Positions 16,481 through 24,760 are shown, counted from the stretch's first letter. The stretch: DNA of 64,000 nucleotides from Streptomyces sp. NBC_00878 (GCF_026341515.1 NZ_JAPEOK010000001.1:6324001-6388000), one strand, 5' to 3'. The notes: generated by a model not told the origin, from the letters alone. Translations and numbers: made by a program.

Positions 16481-16949
16481 GCTGACGATTCACGTCGCGG
16501 ACGAGCTGCGGTACGCCTGGGACGACCCTGATCCGGTCAAGGGCGGCTCCGACCCGGTCAAGGGCGGGGCCGTCGCCGTGGAGGGCGCCCGGATCGCCGC
16601 GACGGGGTCGCTCGCCGACCTTCGGGAACGCTTCCCGGCCGCGCGTGTGCGGCGCTGGCCCGGTGTCCTCGGGCCGGGCCTCGTCCTCGACGGCCCGCTC
16701 CCGGACGCGCCGACGCCCCGCGAGCGGGTGCACTCCGTTTTGAAGCGGGGGGTGGTGGCGGTGCTGGAGGAGTACGTGGGCGCGCCCGAGTTGAGGGCGG
16801 CGGTGGGACGTAACGACGTGGCCGTCCTGACCCGGGTCCGCCCCGCGGGGATCGTGGCCGGGGGCCGGGCCGACCTCGCGGTCTTCGACGAGGACTGGGT
16901 GTGCGTGGCGACCGTTTGCGCGGGGCGCCTTGTGCACAGGCGCCGGTAG
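16479..16949 (+). CDS. Small imidazolonepropionase-like (amidohydrolase composite-domain) protein
   Basis: The 156-residue product looks like the beta-sandwich plus C-terminal metal-hydrolase tail of amidohydrolases. It begins LTIHVADELRYA, has VAVEGARIAATG, and ends with GIVAGGRADLAVFDEDWVC, all typical of imidazolonepropionase-like proteins, but the catalytic TIM barrel is missing. It also contains a 7-residue tandem duplication (DPVKGGS/DPVKGGA). It follows mqnC closely and in the same direction, so co-transcription is likely. Whether it is a shortened functional family or a remnant is not clear. The same-direction operon placement and intact frame favour function. GTG 16479 is the first plausible start. 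Confidence 0.6.
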   Translation: MLTIHVADELRYAWDDPDPVKGGSDPVKGGAVAVEGARIAATGSLADLRERFPAARVRRWPGVLGPGLVLDGPLPDAPTPRERVHSVLKRGVVAVLEEYVGAPELRAAVGRNDVAVLTRVRPAGIVAGGRADLAVFDEDWVCVATVCAGRLVHRRR

Positions 16950-16953
16950 CTCC

Positions 16954-16986
16954 GCTGGTCGTGCGGTTTTCGGCTGCGCGACCAGC
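16954..16986. terminator. Hairpin between convergent genes
   Basis: The arms gctggtcg (16954-16961) and cgaccagc (16979-16986) are perfect complements, extended by a few pairs including G-T. They stand between convergent genes. There is no U-tract, so bidirectional termination is plausible but unproven. The sequence also resembles the gcgcgaccagcccc repeat seen at 23592 and 46212. Confidence 0.5.
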
Positions 16987-17040
16987 CCCCACCCACCCGC
17001 ACTCGAAGAACCGGCCAGAACCCACCCATAAATCCCCCGG

Positions 17041-18093
17041 TCAGCCGGTGAACGCCTCCGCGAAATCCCCCGCCCCCTGCTCAACCCCACTGCAATTCGT
17101 CGCCGCGTCATCCGAAGCCGCATCGTCTCCTTCGCACGGCTGGTCCCGGAACGTCGACCACATCGAGACCCACGCCACCCCCTTCTCCTCCGCGAACGAC
17201 CGAACCTGCGCCGCGTCGGACAAGGAGAACGTCTCGTTGTCGACGTCGTTGACCCCGATCATCGAGGTGAGAGCGAGCCCCTTCCAGGCACCGTCCTCGG
17301 ACAGCCCGAAAACGTCCTCCAGTTGATCGTGGGCGGCCTTGGCCGACGTCTCCGCGTAGTCGCCCATGTCCTCGTCGTACGTGCTGCCGTAGTTCATGGT
17401 CATGATGTTGACCGTGGAGACCTGGACGGCGTTGTCGTTGGCGGACTCCAGCAGCGCCAGGCTGTCGTTGTCGAGCCCGGACGGCATCACGGGCAGGGTG
17501 AAGGTGACCGCCAGGTCGGTGCGCTCCTTCTGGAGGAGAGCGATCGCCTCGGAGCGCAGCGCGACCGAGTCGGAGTCGGTCAACTGCTTGCCCTCGATGT
17601 CGAAGTCGGCCTCCGTCGCCCCGGCGGCGTCGAGCGCGGCCCCGTAGGCCTCGGCCAGCTCGGCGGCGCTGTCGCAGACCGAGGCGAGCTCCTTGCCGGA
17701 GGCGCCGCCGAACGAGACGCGCACGGCGGAGCCGGACTCCGTCAGCGCCGCGATACGGGACTTGGTCGCCGCGTCGCCGATCGCGGTCGAGCCGTTCCAC
17801 TTCGGCGTACAGCTGCTGCCGTCCGAGATGACGAAGGCCAGGTTGTACGTTGACGGCGAGCCGGCCGAGTCGTTGTCGGAGGCGCTGGTGGCACTGACGT
17901 ACGGGGCATAGCCGGTGGCGGCCGACTGCGCCGAGGCGGACGCCGACGCGGAGTCCGACGCCTGCTCGGACGGCGTGCCGCCCGCCGCCGATGGGGCGGA
18001 GTCCGGTTCCGGATCCGCCTCCGAGGAACACCCCGTGCAGGCCAGGGCGATGACGCAGGCGAGCCCGGCAGCCGGCTTCAGGAAAGTCCTCAT
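17041..18093 (-). CDS. GH18-like (chitinase-fold) lipoprotein
   Basis: This 350-residue protein has a signal peptide and lipobox (IALACTGCSS, Cys near residue 22) and a Ser/Ala-rich spacer. The catalytic-fold domain resembles actinobacterial GH18 chitinases: FAYVNLAFVISDG-like start, VRVSFGGASG, and the core DFDIEG that keeps the D-x-D-x-E acid motif. Downstream MTMNYGSTYDEDMGDYA fits the beta-6 region. It would act on chitin-like or N-acetylglucosamine polymers outside the cell. It lies divergent to a deacetylase-glycosyltransferase gene set, so it may trim the glycan made there. ATG 18093 directly precedes the signal sequence. Confidence 0.8.
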   Translation of the reverse strand: MRTFLKPAAGLACVIALACTGCSSEADPEPDSAPSAAGGTPSEQASDSASASASAQSAATGYAPYVSATSASDNDSAGSPSTYNLAFVISDGSSCTPKWNGSTAIGDAATKSRIAALTESGSAVRVSFGGASGKELASVCDSAAELAEAYGAALDAAGATEADFDIEGKQLTDSDSVALRSEAIALLQKERTDLAVTFTLPVMPSGLDNDSLALLESANDNAVQVSTVNIMTMNYGSTYDEDMGDYAETSAKAAHDQLEDVFGLSEDGAWKGLALTSMIGVNDVDNETFSLSDAAQVRSFAEEKGVAWVSMWSTFRDQPCEGDDAASDDAATNCSGVEQGAGDFAEAFTG

Positions 18094-18342
18094 CGCGCAC
18101 GCTCCAGCTCTCGTGATTCCTGTCTCAGGATGGAAACAAACTGCGTTTCCGAAGTGGGAATGTCTCACGAGCGGCCAGGCCCCACGAAGACAGGAAACGC
18201 ATGGAGAGCCCACAGTAACGGCCGGGCAAGCCGGGTCAACCGGACATGGATATGCGGATATTGGGTCTCTTCTCGGTAATCCTCGCCCCCGCATGCGATC
18301 AAGGATTCTCTCAGGGAATAGACAGACTCAGCCGATTCTCAT
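18094..18342. other. Intergenic region between divergent glycan genes
   Basis: No gene is seen here. The stretch is less GC-rich than its surroundings, as expected for divergent promoters. I see no match to a DasR-type operator. Confidence 0.4.
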
Positions 18343-18401
18343 GGCAGCCTCACAACAGAATCAGAGTTTCTGACACATAAAGGCTGCCTAATATCCGGGG
18401 A
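18343..18401 (+). promoter_or_regulatory. Putative leaderless promoter with an inverted-repeat operator
   Basis: TTTCTG (18367-18372) and TAATAT (18389-18394), spaced 16 bp, form a plausible promoter whose start point would fall at the ATG of the 18402 gene, giving a leaderless message. No ribosome-binding site is present at usable distance. The inverted repeat ggcagcct (18343-18350) and aggctgcc (18381-18388) brackets the -35 element and abuts the -10, as a repressor site would. Confidence 0.5.
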
Positions 18402-18830
18402 ATGCATTCCGAGCCTGCCATCGAATCCCGCGCCGCTGGGCGTGGCCGCCGCCGCAAACGCGGCAACGGGTCCAACGGGTCCGAAGACGGTCCCGTGTTC
18501 GTTGACAACTCCGGGCGCAGAGCCAAGCTGCTGCGCCGGATCGGGCTCCTCCTCGGCGTCGTCTGCGTCGGGTACGCGGTCGTACTCGGCATGGCGTTCA
18601 TGGGCTGGGGCCCCTCGCTCTCCCCGTCCTCGCTGCTGCCCTTCGGGGGCGGCGGCCCGGGCGGCAACCAGAACTCCGGGCCGGGCCGCGGCGTCCAGCC
18701 GCAGGGCGGCGCGGGGAACCGGCCCACCGGCACACCGCCCACGGGCGTCGCCACCGGCGCCCCGCCCGTCTCCGCTCCGTCGGAGCCCGTCTCCGCCCCG
18801 TCCGCGTCCGCCACCGCAGACGCCAACTGA
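18402..18830 (+). CDS. Single-pass membrane protein with Pro/Gly-rich exterior
   Basis: The 142-residue protein has a basic N-terminus (GRGRRRKRG), one hydrophobic helix (about residues 49-71) and a long Gly/Pro/Ser-rich tail ending in SAPSASATADAN. The helix orientation puts the tail outside. No domain is recognised. It lies 19 bp upstream of the deacetylase-glycosyltransferase gene in the same direction, so it is likely an accessory or anchoring subunit of that system. The start ATG 18402 is 7 bp downstream of a -10-like TAATAT. Confidence 0.65.
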   Translation: MHSEPAIESRAAGRGRRRKRGNGSNGSEDGPVFVDNSGRRAKLLRRIGLLLGVVCVGYAVVLGMAFMGWGPSLSPSSLLPFGGGGPGGNQNSGPGRGVQPQGGAGNRPTGTPPTGVATGAPPVSAPSEPVSAPSASATADAN

Positions 18831-18849
18831 CCGGAACGCACTCACACTC

Positions 18850-21264
18850 ATGGCTACTACGACGCCCTCGCGCGGCCGCCGGCGCGCCCCGTCCCGGATG
18901 ACACGGGCCGCGGGCAAGGCCGCGGCGCTGCAGAAACCGCGTGTCATCCTCGCCCTGCTGCTCCTCCTCGCGCTCACCAGCGTGATGCTGCTCGACGGCT
19001 ATCTGCGCGCCGAGGTCGGCGGCGACGAGCGCGTACGCAGCAACGCCAGTTCCAGCAAGGTCCCCGACGAGGTCATCGACGGCGGGCCGATCCTCTCCTT
19101 CCGGGGCGGGCAGGCGCAGAGCCAGTCCGTCCCCGAGAAGACCATCGCGCTCACCTTCGACGACGGTCCCAACCCCACCTGGACGCCCCAGATCCTGAAG
19201 ATCCTTCAGGAGAACGACGTCCCGGGCACGTTCTTCGTGGTCGGCTCGATGGTCTCGCGCTACCCGGACATCGTGAACGACATGGTGGACCAGGGCAACG
19301 AGATCGGCATCCACACCTTCACGCACGTCGACCTCTCATACCAGAGCGACGACCGGATCGCCCGCGAGATGGACCAGACGCAGCTCGCGCTCGCGGGTGC
19401 GGCGGGCATCACGACCACGTTGTTCCGCGCCCCGTACTCCTCCAAGGCGGACGCCATCGACAACTACAGCTGGCCCGTCTACAAGGAGCTCGGGGAGGAG
19501 GGCTACACCAGCGTCTTCGTCGACACCGACAGCGACGACTGGAAGCGTCCGGGCGTCTCGAAGATCATCAAGTGGGCCACGCCGTCGAAGAACAAGGGCG
19601 CGTCGGTCCTCTTCCACGACGCGGGCGGCGAGCGTTCGCAGACGGTCAAGGCGCTCGGCACGTACATCAAGAAGATGAAGGCGAAGGGCTACACCTTCAC
19701 CACCATCAGCGGCGCCATCCAGGAGACGGAGAGCGCGAACGGGCAGGCGGGCGCGGGCGCGGAGGCCGGAGCGGCGCCGGACGCGAACCAGCAGGCGACC
19801 GGTCAGCCCGGCGAGACCGGCCAGAACGGCCAGCAACCCGGCGCTGAGCAGGGCGAGCAGGCGGCCGGTCAGGCGCCCGGCGGCCAGCAGGGCCAACTGG
19901 GCGGGCAGGGCCAACAAGCCGGGCAGGCCGGGCAGGCCGCCGGGGGCGGCAACGGCCTCCAGGCCGCCCACCGCACCGCCACCGGCACCACCCTCTACGA
20001 AGGCAAGGCCCTCGTCGCGGCCGTCGCCGTCGCCGAGTGGACCGTACCGGGGCTCGCGGCCGGGCTCGCCGTCGTCGGCGTCGCCGTCATGGGCCGCTTC
20101 GGGATGATGCTGATCCTCGCCCGCAGGCACTACCGGCAGCGCAACAAACGCCGGTTCAGCTGGGGGCCGACCGTCACACAGCCCGTCAGCGTGATCGTGC
20201 CCGCGTACAACGAGAAGGAGTGCATCGCCAACACCCTTGAGTCGCTGGCGAAGAGCACCCATCCGATCGAGATCATCGTGGTGGACGACGGCTCGACGGA
20301 CGACACGTCCCAGATCGCGCGCGATGCGGCACGGTCCTTCGGCATGACGAACGTCCGGGTCATCCGCCAGGAGAACGCGGGCAAGCCCGCCGCCCTCAAC
20401 AACGGTGTCCGCAGCGCCAGTTACGACATCGTCGTGATGATGGACGGCGACACGGTCTTCGAGCCGGACGCCGTGCACCAGCTCGTCCAGCCCTTCGCGG
20501 ACCCGGAGGTCGGCGCGGTCGCGGGCAACGCCAAGGTCGGCAACCGCAACACGATCATCGGCGCCTGGCAGCACATCGAGTACGTGATGGGCTTCAACCT
20601 CGACCGCCGCATGTACGACCTGCTGCGCTGCATGCCCACCATCCCGGGCGCGATCGGCGCGTTCCGCCGGGACGCCGTCCTGGAGGTCGGCGGCATGAGC
20701 GAGGACACGCTCGCCGAGGACACCGACATCACCATCGCGATGCACCGCGGCGGCTGGCGGGTCGTCTACCAGGAGCACGCCAGGGCCTGGACGGAGGCAC
20801 CCGCCTCGCTCAAGCAGCTGTGGTCGCAGCGCTACCGCTGGTCGTACGGGACGATGCAGGCGCTGTGGAAGCACCGCAAGTCCCTTACGGACAAGGGTCC
20901 TTCGGGCCGCTTCGGCCGGGTCGGTATGCCGCTGGTCGTCATCTTCCAGATCGTCACGCCCGTCTTCGCCCCGCTCATCGACGTGTTCACCGTCTACTCG
21001 ATGATCTTCATCGACTTCAAGGCGGCCCTGCTCGCCTGGCTGGCCGTCCTGTGCGTCCAACTCGTCTGCGCGGCCTACGCGTTCCGGCTGGACCGCGAGA
21101 AGTACCGCTACCTGCTGATGATGCCGCTGCAGCAACTCGCGTACCGGCAGATGATGTACCTCGTCCTCATCCACTCCTGCATCACCGCCCTCACCGGCGG
21201 TCGCCTGCGCTGGCAGAAACTGAAGCGCACCGGCGAGGTCGGCACACCGGCGGGGGTCGGCTGA
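18850..21264 (+). CDS. Bifunctional polysaccharide deacetylase - family 2 glycosyltransferase
   Basis: This 804-residue protein fuses two enzymes. After a basic tail and one membrane helix (about residues 33-53) comes a NodB-type deacetylase: TFDDGPNPTWTP with Asp104/Asp105, HTFTH with His155 and His159, and LFHDAGG. A Gln/Gly-rich linker and two hydrophobic segments lead to a processive GT2 domain with DDGSTDD (about 479-485), DGD (532-534), EDTD (about 623-626) and QRYRW (660-664), followed by membrane helices. It resembles a fusion of the synthase and deacetylase of poly-N-acetylglucosamine systems. It would polymerise a GlcNAc-type glycan and deacetylate it outside. The next gene's start overlaps its stop. 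Confidence 0.9.
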   Translation: MATTTPSRGRRRAPSRMTRAAGKAAALQKPRVILALLLLLALTSVMLLDGYLRAEVGGDERVRSNASSSKVPDEVIDGGPILSFRGGQAQSQSVPEKTIALTFDDGPNPTWTPQILKILQENDVPGTFFVVGSMVSRYPDIVNDMVDQGNEIGIHTFTHVDLSYQSDDRIAREMDQTQLALAGAAGITTTLFRAPYSSKADAIDNYSWPVYKELGEEGYTSVFVDTDSDDWKRPGVSKIIKWATPSKNKGASVLFHDAGGERSQTVKALGTYIKKMKAKGYTFTTISGAIQETESANGQAGAGAEAGAAPDANQQATGQPGETGQNGQQPGAEQGEQAAGQAPGGQQGQLGGQGQQAGQAGQAAGGGNGLQAAHRTATGTTLYEGKALVAAVAVAEWTVPGLAAGLAVVGVAVMGRFGMMLILARRHYRQRNKRRFSWGPTVTQPVSVIVPAYNEKECIANTLESLAKSTHPIEIIVVDDGSTDDTSQIARDAARSFGMTNVRVIRQENAGKPAALNNGVRSASYDIVVMMDGDTVFEPDAVHQLVQPFADPEVGAVAGNAKVGNRNTIIGAWQHIEYVMGFNLDRRMYDLLRCMPTIPGAIGAFRRDAVLEVGGMSEDTLAEDTDITIAMHRGGWRVVYQEHARAWTEAPASLKQLWSQRYRWSYGTMQALWKHRKSLTDKGPSGRFGRVGMPLVVIFQIVTPVFAPLIDVFTVYSMIFIDFKAALLAWLAVLCVQLVCAAYAFRLDREKYRYLLMMPLQQLAYRQMMYLVLIHSCITALTGGRLRWQKLKRTGEVGTPAGVG

Positions 21265-22697
21265 TGAGCTGGGGGACGGATCAGCCGGGCTATCCGCAGG
21301 AGCATCCACAGGGCTACGGCCATGGCTACGGGTACGGATACGACCAGCAGCCACAGCCGTCGGGGCAGCCGCAGTACGGCAGCACGCCGTACCCCCAGCA
21401 GTACGTCGACCACGACCAGCAGGGGTACGCACCGGAGTACGTACCGGAATACGCGCCGGCGGACTACACGGCGTACCCCGCGCCGGAAACGGAACAGGTG
21501 TCGGGCGACACGGCACAACTGCGGGCGGTGGGGCCGGAGTTCGCGGCTGCCGCCGAGGTCGGGGCCGAGGCCGAGGCCAAGCCCCGCGACCGGGAGCCTG
21601 AGCCTGAAGCGGCCCAGGCCCAGGCCCAGGCCCAGGCCCCGGCCCCGGACGCGCCGCCGAAACTCGCAGGCCGCGACCGCTACTTCGACACCCTCCGCGC
21701 GGTCGCCCTCGTCCGCGTCGTCACGTACCACACCTTCGGCTGGGCCTGGGCGGGCATGGTCTTCCCCTCCATGGGGATCATGTTCGCGCTGGCCGGCACG
21801 CTGATGGCGAAGTCGCTGGAGCGGCCCGCCCTCACGGTGATCAGGAGCCGCATCCGCCGGCTCCTGCCACCGTTCTGGTTCTGGGGCTTCTTCGTCGTGG
21901 TCGCCATGATGATCCACGACTGGATGCCCGGCTGGCAGATCGTCTACTGGATGGTGCCGCTCGGCGACCCGCCGGGCAACGCGTGGGGCGAGCAGGCCTG
22001 GCAGATCCTCTGGTACCTGCGGACGTACCTGTGGTTCGTCCTGCTCTCGCCCCTTCTCCTGAGGGTGTTCCGGCTGGCCCCGGTCGCGGTCCTCGTCCTC
22101 TCCCTCACTCCGATCCTGGTCGTCCATTTCCTGTGGGAGCCGCCGGACAACCGCTTCGGCAGCGCGCTCACCGACCTGGCCATCTTCCTGTTCTGCTGGC
22201 TCCTCGGCTTCGCGCACCGAGACGGCGTACTGCAACGGCTGAAGCCGTTCGCCGTCGTCGTCCTCTCGCTCGCCGCGATCGGCTACGGCGGCTGGTACGC
22301 CTTCACCCACCAGGCCGAGACGGGTACGTACGACCTCGACGACATCCCGCTCGCGCAGGCCTTCTGGTCGGCGGGGTTCGTGACGCTCCTGATGTACGCG
22401 AAGGCGCACTTCGCGATCGACTTCGCCGGGCTGGCCCGCTTCAAGCGCCTCGACCGGATCGTGACGATCTTCAACGCCCGTGCCGTGACCCTCTACCTCT
22501 GGCACGAGATCGCGCTGATCCTGGCCGTCCCGCTGATCGACCAGTTCTGGAACGTGCCGGCCTTCGAGACGTACCTGCCGCTGGAGAGCCAGTGGTTCAT
22601 GTTCGGCATCGGCTGGCTCCTCATCGCCGTGTTCATCCTGCTGTGCGGCTGGGTGGAGGACGTGGCGGCGAAGAAGAAGCCGAGGCTGCTGCCCTGA
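21264..22697 (+). CDS. Acyltransferase family 3 (OafA-like) membrane protein
   Basis: The 477-residue protein begins with a long disordered Tyr/Gln/Gly/Pro-rich tail (about 125 residues, including an AQAQAQA run). It then has the acyltransferase-3 signature RDRYFDTLRAVALVRVVTYH, with the conserved catalytic-type His in VTYHTFGW. About ten membrane helices follow, the usual OafA arrangement. It probably O-acylates a surface glycan. The start overlaps the upstream stop (TGATG), so it is translationally coupled to the deacetylase-glycosyltransferase, and the acceptor is probably that polymer. The disordered N-tail is unusual for the family and may recruit partners. Confidence 0.88.
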   Translation: MSWGTDQPGYPQEHPQGYGHGYGYGYDQQPQPSGQPQYGSTPYPQQYVDHDQQGYAPEYVPEYAPADYTAYPAPETEQVSGDTAQLRAVGPEFAAAAEVGAEAEAKPRDREPEPEAAQAQAQAQAPAPDAPPKLAGRDRYFDTLRAVALVRVVTYHTFGWAWAGMVFPSMGIMFALAGTLMAKSLERPALTVIRSRIRRLLPPFWFWGFFVVVAMMIHDWMPGWQIVYWMVPLGDPPGNAWGEQAWQILWYLRTYLWFVLLSPLLLRVFRLAPVAVLVLSLTPILVVHFLWEPPDNRFGSALTDLAIFLFCWLLGFAHRDGVLQRLKPFAVVVLSLAAIGYGGWYAFTHQAETGTYDLDDIPLAQAFWSAGFVTLLMYAKAHFAIDFAGLARFKRLDRIVTIFNARAVTLYLWHEIALILAVPLIDQFWNVPAFETYLPLESQWFMFGIGWLLIAVFILLCGWVEDVAAKKKPRLLP

Positions 22698-22740
22698 GGG
22701 GCGTTGCGGGAGCCGTCCTCGCGGCGGCGTTCTGACCGGC

Positions 22741-22778
22741 GTACGGGCCGGGTGCTGGAGAAGTCACCCGGCCCGTAC
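22741..22778. terminator. Perfect 14-bp hairpin between acyltransferase and menG
   Basis: The arms gtacgggccgggtg (22741-22754) and cacccggcccgtac (22765-22778) are exact complements around a 10-base loop. It lies 44 bp after the acyltransferase stop and immediately before the menG promoter, so it probably separates the two units. There is no U-tract. Confidence 0.7.
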
Positions 22779-22781
22779 TGC

Positions 22782-22794
22782 CACAATGGGACCG
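22782..22794 (+). promoter_or_regulatory. -10-like element giving a possibly leaderless menG transcript
   Basis: CACAAT (22782-22787) stands 6 bp before the GTG of menG, with no good ribosome-binding site, so transcription would start at about the start codon. A matching -35 is not obvious. Confidence 0.3.
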
Positions 22795-23492
22795 TGACCC
22801 GCGCATCCCTGAACAAGCAGCCGCACGAAGTCGCCTCGATGTTCGACGACGTGGCGGAACGCTACGACCTGACGAACGACGTCCTGTCGCTCGGCCAGGA
22901 CCGGGTGTGGCGCAAGGAGGTCGCGAAGGCCGTTGACGCACGCCCCGCGCAGAAGATCCTCGACCTGGCGGCGGGCACGGCCACGTCCTCGCTGCCGTTC
23001 GCGCGCACGGGTGCGTACGTCGTCCCCTGCGACTTCTCCCTCGGGATGCTCAGGGTCGGCAAGAAGAACCACCCCTGGCTGCCGCTCACGGCCGGGGACG
23101 CCACGAAGCTGCCGTTCAAGGACGACACCTTCGACGCGGTGACGATCTCCTTCGGCCTGCGGAACGTGCAGGACACGGACACCGCGCTGCGCGAGCTGTA
23201 CCGGGTGACCAAGCCCGGCGGGCGCGTCGTGATCTGCGAGTTCTCGCACCCGACCTGGGCGCCCTTCCGCACGGTCTACACCGAGTACCTGATGCGCGCC
23301 CTCCCGCCGGTGGCCCGCACGGTCTCCTCCAACCCCGAGGCGTACGTCTACCTCGCCGAATCCATCCGCGCCTGGCCCAACCAGCCCGCCCTCGCGGAAC
23401 GCCTCACCAAGGCAGGCTGGTCAAAGGTCGCCTGGCGCAACCTGACGGGCGGGGTCGTGGCCCTGCACAGGGGCTACAAGCAGGCCTCGTGA
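22794..23492 (+). CDS. menG: Demethylmenaquinone methyltransferase
   Basis: MenG (UbiE family) adds the last ring methyl group of menaquinone using S-adenosylmethionine. The 232-residue protein has the family start [21 protein letters not shown], the SAM-binding motif [21 protein letters not shown] and the closing [11 protein letters not shown]. The GTG at 22794 is preferred because an upstream extension lies in a hairpin. It stands with mqnC, a MenJ-like reductase and nuo in a menaquinone-rich neighbourhood. Its own promoter appears to follow the hairpin at 22741-22778. Confidence 0.93.
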   Translation: MTRASLNKQPHEVASMFDDVAERYDLTNDVLSLGQDRVWRKEVAKAVDARPAQKILDLAAGTATSSLPFARTGAYVVPCDFSLGMLRVGKKNHPWLPLTAGDATKLPFKDDTFDAVTISFGLRNVQDTDTALRELYRVTKPGGRVVICEFSHPTWAPFRTVYTEYLMRALPPVARTVSSNPEAYVYLAESIRAWPNQPALAERLTKAGWSKVAWRNLTGGVVALHRGYKQAS

Positions 23493-23496
23493 TTCT

Positions 23497-23658
23497 TAGG
23501 GGCGCGGCAACTGCTTCTTTCAGGGGCGCGGGGAACAGCGCAATCTTTTAGGGGCGCGGGGCTGTGACATTGTGCGGCTCCGCCGCGTGGGCGCGACCAG
23601 CCCCTACCGGCCGCGGTATCTCCTCAAGCCGCAGCCGCAGCCGCAGCCGCAGCCGCAC
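23497..23658. repeat. Streptomyces-type GGGGCGCGG intergenic repeat and CCGCAG hexamer array
   Basis: Three copies of a module built on aggggcgcgg(gg) occur at about 23499, 23522 and 23550, then a gcgcgaccagcccc element at 23592. Similar modules recur at 16954 and 46212 in this window and are common between Streptomyces genes. From 23629 to 23658 the hexamer CCGCAG repeats four times plus one variant, just downstream of the PASTA gene's 3' end. Confidence 0.75.
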
Positions 23659-23668
23659 CCCCCAGCGA

Positions 23669-24016
23669 CTACCGCAGCACCACAAACGGATCCCCCGGCT
23701 CATCAAGCTCCCGGTACAACCCCCCGGCCGGCGGCCCACCCCGCCGAGGCTCCCGCACCCCCGCACCGCCTCCACCTTCGCCCTCCCCGAAGTCGAACCA
23801 CACCGTGATGACCGAACCCTGAGGCACCTCGGACCCCGGCAGCGGGTACTGGCGTACGACGTAGTCGACGATGGTCAGATGAAAGTCGGGCCGATCCGGC
23901 GCAGCGAGCCGCACCCCTCGCGCCTCGGCCGTCTCGCGCGCGTCCACGGCCATCAGACCGACGAGTCGCGGTACGCGCACTTCGGGTGTCTTGCGTGGTA
24001 TGCGCACAGACGTCAC
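23669..24016 (-). CDS. Small PASTA-domain protein
   Basis: The 115-residue product contains one PASTA-like unit: VRVPRLVGLMAVDARETAEARG, then VVRQYPLPGSEVPQGSVITVWF, as in penicillin-binding proteins and Ser/Thr kinases that bind peptidoglycan. It has neither kinase domain nor signal peptide. A Gly/Glu-rich linker and Pro/Arg tail follow. An inner GTG at 24007 has GGGGG at better distance and may be the true start. It is monocistronic between menG and a GNAT gene. A cytoplasmic PASTA unit is unusual, so its ligand is unclear. Confidence 0.7.
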   Translation of the reverse strand: MTSVRIPRKTPEVRVPRLVGLMAVDARETAEARGVRLAAPDRPDFHLTIVDYVVRQYPLPGSEVPQGSVITVWFDFGEGEGGGGAGVREPRRGGPPAGGLYRELDEPGDPFVVLR

Positions 24017-24088
24017 CCCCAGCGGTACCGGCAGGGTAAGCCCTGCCGGGCCCGTGCCGGAAGGCGTCGGAGGTCTGGCGGGAAACGG

Positions 24089-24595
24089 TCAGAGTGCCAG
24101 CCGGTAGCAGTGACCCAGCTGGTCCGACGTCTCCGTGGTGTACGTCTCGGCGAGTTCCATGCCGAGACGTCTGGTCACCGCGATCGAGCGTTCGTTGCGC
24201 GAGTTCACCATCGCCACGACACTCCGTGTGCCCGTCGCGCGCACCCGTTCCAGCGTGATCCGCGCGGCCGCGGTGACGTACCCCTTGCCCCAGTGTTCCC
24301 GTCCGAGCCGCCAGCCGATCTCGATCTCGCCCTTCGGTCCCCACTCGCGTGGCCACGGCTGGGCGCCGGTGAAGCCCATGACCTGCCCCTCCCCGTCGAC
24401 CATGGTCCACAGACAGAAGCCGTACTCGGCGTCGTGGCGGCGCTGCCGGGCGGTCAGCTCCTCGTAGAAGGACAGCTCGGCCGGCTTTCCGCCGTGGAAC
24501 TCCATCACGTCGGGGTCGTCGAAGACCCGGTGCCAGGCGAACGCGTCCTCGTCGGTCGGGACGCGCAGGTGTACCACGGGGAGAGCTCGGTTCAC
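24089..24595 (-). CDS. GNAT-family N-acetyltransferase (RimJ/RimL type)
   Basis: The 168-residue protein shows the GNAT_3 pattern: LRVPTDEDAFAWHRVFDDPDVMEF, GEIEIGWRLGREHWGKGYVTAAA with the acetyl-CoA pyrophosphate loop, and NERSIAVTRRLGM. Such enzymes acetylate protein N-termini, amino acids or antibiotics, and the substrate cannot be told. GTG 24595 (VNRALPVVHLRV) is chosen over the ATG nine codons upstream because AAGGG stands at proper distance before it. It is convergent with no close operon partner, and the PASTA gene follows in the same direction after about 70 bp. Confidence 0.88.
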   Translation of the reverse strand: MNRALPVVHLRVPTDEDAFAWHRVFDDPDVMEFHGGKPAELSFYEELTARQRRHDAEYGFCLWTMVDGEGQVMGFTGAQPWPREWGPKGEIEIGWRLGREHWGKGYVTAAARITLERVRATGTRSVVAMVNSRNERSIAVTRRLGMELAETYTTETSDQLGHCYRLAL

Positions 24596-24669
24596 GGGGC
24601 AGCCCTTCAGCCAGGTGATCAATACCGCTGCATAGACTGCCCATGTCCCGTGCCCCTCAGCACGCGGAT

Positions 24670-24760
24670 TTCGAGACTTCGCGCTTCAAGACTTCGCGCT
24701 TCGAAAATCAGTACTTCGAGAATCAGCACTTCGAGACATAGAGCCTTCGAGACTTGGGGA
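24670..24760. repeat. 15-bp tandem repeat x5-6 upstream of the flavoprotein gene
   Basis: Units of 15 bp (24670-24684, 24685-24699, 24700-24714, 24715-24729, 24730-24744 and a diverged sixth) share ttcgagact/atcagcac. The last supplies the GGGGAG ribosome-binding site of the gene at 24770. The array fills almost the whole gap. Confidence 0.9.
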
